8,256 nucleotides of DNA from the NCBI GenBank assembly GCA_002365865.1, contig DFAQ01000010.1, positions 1,043-9,298 of the forward strand. Reading direction: 5' to 3'. Below, piece by piece: positions 6,462 through 8,256 of the stretch (positions are counted from its first letter, which is position 1; each line of letters begins with the position of its first letter). This DNA is from Pelotomaculum sp. UBA3102 (GTDB taxonomy: Bacteria > Bacillota > Desulfotomaculia > Desulfotomaculales > Pelotomaculaceae). The notes beneath the pieces were generated by a model. The model searched no databases. It was not told where the DNA came from and was given only the letters and a program-made list of their open reading frames with translations. The position numbers and the translations under genes are program-made.

Positions 6462-6650
6462 ACTACCAACTCCCTGTATTTAGGTATAGCAGTTTTATTC
6501 TCTGCTTCCGCCGTTATTCCCTTTTTAAAAAAATTTTTTTAAATCAACGTCTTTGTTGCTTTCACCGGTGAATAAACTCTTACCAAGAACCTTTAATTTA
6601 AAGCGGCTGTTTATTCTGCAAATTACAGATCTTTTTAAGGATTTGGTATT
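6462..6650. other. Divergent intergenic region between comFB-like and gerPC-like genes
   Basis: This AT-rich stretch of 189 nt separates two divergent genes. It holds a 20-bp A/T palindrome (6524-6543, centred on A7T7, likely bent DNA), a 12-bp perfect palindrome TTCACCGGTGAA (6561-6572) and a short palindrome CTTTAA-T-TTAAAG (6591-6603). No convincing sigma-A or sporulation-type promoter was located for either gene. The gerPC-like gene has AAGGA about 9 nt before its GTG. Confidence 0.5.
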
Positions 6651-6986
6651 GTGAAGCAAATTTTACTTTTTTTTAAAAAAATTATCTTCTCAAAATCCAA
6701 CCTGGATGAACACAACCAGAGAATAGAGGCCGTCGAAAAACAGATCGCACAAATAAAACTGCAACTAAAACACCTAAAATCAATAGAAGTAGAAAAAATT
6801 GTTATCGAAAAGATTATTTGCGATAAAATTGAAACTAATTATCATGTAGACTCAATTTCTACTGAAAATCTTTCCGGTACCATGAATGTAGGCACCATAT
6901 TTCCTGGTTCCGGAACAGAACGCGTATTTAACCAAAAAAAGAACCTTTGCAACAGTCCGGCACCGGAAAGCCAAAGATTACTATGA
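6651..6986 (+). CDS. GerPC-like spore germination/coat-permeability protein, short form
   Basis: The 111-residue product has a charged helical segment likely to form a coiled coil (about 18-45, NQRIEAVEKQIAQIKLQLKH). Hydrophobic-alternating strands follow (IEVEKIVIEKIICDKIETNYHVD), then ISTENLSGTMNVGTIFPG (69-86). This order, and the LSGTxNxG element, match my recollection of B. subtilis GerPC, which helps make the spore coat permeable to germinants. GerPC is about 205 residues, so this is a short form ending soon after the conserved core. The start is GTG with AAGGA upstream. Base composition is much more AT-rich than its neighbours. It is followed on the same strand by a GerPA/GerPF-like gene, which supports the assignment. 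A general structural coiled-coil protein is the alternative. Confidence 0.62.
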   Translation: MKQILLFFKKIIFSKSNLDEHNQRIEAVEKQIAQIKLQLKHLKSIEVEKIVIEKIICDKIETNYHVDSISTENLSGTMNVGTIFPGSGTERVFNQKKNLCNSPAPESQRLL

Positions 6987-7008
6987 ATTATAAATAATAA
7001 GTGTTTTG

Positions 7009-7037
7009 CACCTATTTCAAATTACTGCCATATACTA
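7009..7037 (+). promoter_or_regulatory. Sigma-K-type sporulation promoter for the GerPA/GerPF-like gene
   Basis: CACC (7009-7012), a 16-nt spacer and CATATACTA (7029-7037) match the B. subtilis sigma-K consensus (mACm, then CATAnnnTA) at every defined position. The site lies 58 nt before the ATG. In B. subtilis the gerP operon is transcribed late in the mother cell by sigma-K, so promoter type and gene identity support each other. Confidence 0.6.
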
Positions 7038-7094
7038 TTAAAGCATATTGTTTTTTTTATAAACTGATCAAAAAATTGATTAAGGTGATTACCA

Positions 7095-7343
7095 ATGACC
7101 CAATTAATTATCGGCAGTCTGAAAATAAATTGCCTTCATTCCGGCGCAGTTGTAAATATCGGAGAGGTTATTTTTAACTTTCCCTCCAATAATATCCAAC
7201 TATCGGCGGGAAGCAATTCCTTTTGCTCCGGAGACGGTTTAACTGCCATTACCTCACGGGACCCGCAGCATCCTGACGAAGAGGGCAACAAAACCCGGTT
7301 AAAAATAAACCTTATTAAAATGCCCGACCACGAAAACTTTTAA
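7095..7343 (+). CDS. GerPA/GerPF-family spore germination protein
   Basis: The 82-residue protein carries the GerPA/GerPF pattern: IGSLKINCLHSGAVVNIGEV (6-25), a short central segment, then SAGSNSFCSGDGL (37-49), matching the family's IKINxIxxGGVVNxGD and GSGSxNxGD elements. B. subtilis GerPA and GerPF are about 73-76 residues; here the charged C-terminal tail (about 50-82) is slightly longer. GerP proteins affect passage of germinants through the spore coat. The ATG has an excellent AAGGTGAT 5 nt upstream. A sigma-K-like promoter precedes it within the 108-nt gap after the GerPC-like gene. Its TAA overlaps the bioY stop on the other strand (shared TTAA), so the genes converge with no room for a terminator. 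Cys14 and Cys44 are unusual additions as far as I recall. Confidence 0.75.
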   Translation: MTQLIIGSLKINCLHSGAVVNIGEVIFNFPSNNIQLSAGSNSFCSGDGLTAITSRDPQHPDEEGNKTRLKINLIKMPDHENF

Positions 7344-7936
7344 GTGGAATCTATTATATCGTCATCTTTACTCCCAAATGTCTTATAATTCAGCCTGCGG
7401 TAAACCGCTCTGGCCAGTACCGCGGCCACCGCCGCCTTGGCCAGGTCAAGTACTATAAAGGGGGTAAAACCTATGGCTATTACCTGCATCACCGAAAGAG
7501 TCTTTCCCAGGTAGAAAGTTAATATGACATAAAGATAGGGCAGCCCGGCCAGGTAGCAAAAGACCATACCTGCCGCCATGGAAAAGAAATAACGCAAGAA
7601 ACCGCTGGATTCCCTGTTTTTAAGCAGCATACCGGTCACGTAGGCCGTTGCAATATAACCAATCAGAAAACCGAAGGTGGGTTGCAGTACGTAGGCCGGA
7701 CCGCCGAAAGGAGGCCTGGCGAACACCGGTACGCCGGTCAATCCCAGCAGTAAATAAACGATCATGCTCAACGCCCCCAAACGGGCTCCCAAAATACCGC
7801 CCGCCAGCATGGCCACAAAGGGCAGCAGGCTGAAAGGGACCACCGCACCGCCGTACCTTACCAGCATGGCCGCCGCCACGGCCAGGGCAGCGAAAACAGC
7901 GGCCATGGTAATATCGCGGGCCGAAAACCTGGACAT
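7340..7936 (-). CDS. bioY: Biotin transporter BioY (ECF substrate-binding component)
   Basis: BioY is the membrane S-component that captures biotin, alone or with the ECF energy-coupling module. The 198-residue product has about six hydrophobic segments and the BioY signatures LLGLTGVPVFA, GGPAYVLQPTFGFLIGY, and near the C-terminus GFTPFIVLDLAKAAVAAVLA. The ATG at 7936 was chosen over an upstream in-frame start at 8008 because an extended ribosome binding site (AAAGGAG, 7948-7954) lies 10-12 nt before it, the family begins near here, and the upstream codons overlap the operator and promoter. No ecfA or ecfT gene is in view. It follows birA and a BirA operator, so it should be repressed when biotin is plentiful. 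A hydrophilic acidic tail (GSKDDDIIDST) ends the protein. Confidence 0.95.
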   Translation of the reverse strand: MSRFSARDITMAAVFAALAVAAAMLVRYGGAVVPFSLLPFVAMLAGGILGARLGALSMIVYLLLGLTGVPVFARPPFGGPAYVLQPTFGFLIGYIATAYVTGMLLKNRESSGFLRYFFSMAAGMVFCYLAGLPYLYVILTFYLGKTLSVMQVIAIGFTPFIVLDLAKAAVAAVLARAVYRRLNYKTFGSKDDDIIDST

Positions 7937-7990
7937 AAACTGATCAGCTCCTTTTAAAGAATAGATTATTAAAAAACCGTCCGTCTCCGG

Positions 7991-7996
7991 ATTATA
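7991..7996 (-). promoter_or_regulatory. -10 element of the bioY promoter
   Basis: TATAAT on the minus strand (7991-7996) lies immediately downstream of the BirA operator. The best -35 is TTGTAT inside the operator spacer at a short 15-nt spacing, so the -35 is uncertain. A start near 7984 would give a leader of about 48 nt. Confidence 0.5.
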
Positions 7997-7998
7997 TA

Positions 7999-8028
7999 TG
8001 TTAACCAATTAATACAATACAGTTAACA
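7999..8028 (-). promoter_or_regulatory. BirA operator (biotin repressor site) upstream of bioY
   Basis: The inverted repeat TGTTAAC (7999-8005) and GTTAACA (8022-8028) is separated by 16 nt. It fits the known bacterial BirA site, TTGTTAAC then 14-16 nt then GTTAACAA-like. It covers the -35 region and abuts the -10 of bioY, which is the right place for repression by BirA with biotinyl-AMP. It also implies that the adjacent birA encodes the DNA-binding form of the ligase. Confidence 0.85.
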
Positions 8029-8054
8029 ATAACGATAAAAAAAGCATTAATATT

Positions 8055-8256
8055 TCAGACCAAACGGAGGGATATTTCTCCCGAAATCAGACGTTGAAAT
8101 CCACCGCCGGGCGTGCTTACAAGGAGGGCGCCGTCCTTGTCAATGTCTTCCGCCCACCCGTCCCAGGAATGCTTTAAAGTATGGATCCGTACCGGGCAGT
8201 TAAGGGAAACGGAAAATTCCTTCCATTTTTCCAACACCGGACCAAACCCCTGCGCC
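8055..8256 (-). CDS. birA: Biotin-[acetyl-CoA-carboxylase] ligase/repressor BirA, C-terminal part
   Basis: Only the last 67 codons are in the window; the gene continues past the right edge. The visible reading frame (QGFGPVLEKWKEFSVSLNCPVRI..., then WAEDIDKDGALLV and GEISLRLV at the C-terminus) matches the end of the catalytic domain and the small SH3-like C-terminal domain of biotin protein ligases. These enzymes make biotinyl-AMP and attach biotin to carboxylase carrier proteins. An internal GTG at 8237 is not the start, since the frame stays open with ligase-like residues to the edge. The neighbouring BirA operator and bioY support the call and suggest an N-terminal helix-turn-helix, not visible here. 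Confidence 0.88.
   Translation of the reverse strand, partial: AQGFGPVLEKWKEFSVSLNCPVRIHTLKHSWDGWAEDIDKDGALLVSTPGGGFQRLISGEISLRLV

Noticed and set aside
8055..8237. A separate 60-codon gene starting at GTG 8237
   Set aside because: The reading frame stays open to the window edge with BirA-like residues, so this is the 3' part of birA.
1..8256. CRISPR arrays, insertion sequences, tRNA genes
   Set aside because: No regularly spaced repeats, transposase-like frames, terminal inverted repeats or tRNA-like cloverleaf sequences were found on either strand by reading.

Overview
The window looks like a chromosomal segment of an endospore-forming, Gram-positive Firmicute. The best guess is the Desulfotomaculum/Pelotomaculum group of clostridia, judged from protein character and gene order and not from any search. 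Supporting signs are strong AGGAGG-type ribosome binding sites, frequent TTG and GTG starts, textbook sigma-A promoters, GerP-type spore proteins with a sigma-K-like promoter, a BirA-regulated bioY, and the greA-lysS order.

Nearly all genes lie on the minus strand, so transcription runs from high to low coordinates. At the right edge are the 3' end of birA (biotin protein ligase/repressor) and bioY (biotin uptake), separated by a BirA operator. The only plus-strand genes follow: an AT-rich patch (about 6480-7340) with two small genes resembling spore germination genes gerPC and gerPA/gerPF. The second has its own sigma-K-like promoter, and its stop codon overlaps that of bioY. Next on the minus strand are a comFB-like gene, then coaX and dusB, which overlap by 4 nt behind a good promoter.

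Below dusB lies the least ordinary part, a two-gene unit. It has a helix-turn-helix regulator of unknown ligand and, 11 nt later with a perfect ribosome binding site and a TTG start, a dehydrogenase resembling the long-chain acyl-ACP reductase (AAR) of cyanobacterial alkane synthesis. The aligned nucleophilic cysteine, TTGNSYT motif and GATGSIG nucleotide loop are present. A pair of 8-bp palindromes of form TGTNNACA sits upstream of the regulator and could be its operator. This pair is the best candidate for an under-described system.

The left third is housekeeping. A perfect-consensus sigma-A promoter and a leader with a 14-bp perfect hairpin precede greA and lysS. After lysS, the last 342 bases hold no gene but three minus-strand promoters, all with 17-nt spacers. 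This is typical of an rRNA operon, and B. subtilis also has rRNA operons right after lysS, so an rRNA operon probably starts just beyond the left edge.

Functionally the window combines translation and transcription housekeeping (lysS, greA, dusB, rrn promoters), cofactor supply (coaX for CoA, bioY/birA for biotin), sporulation and signalling genes (gerP-like, comFB-like), and a possible acyl-thioester reductase with its regulator.
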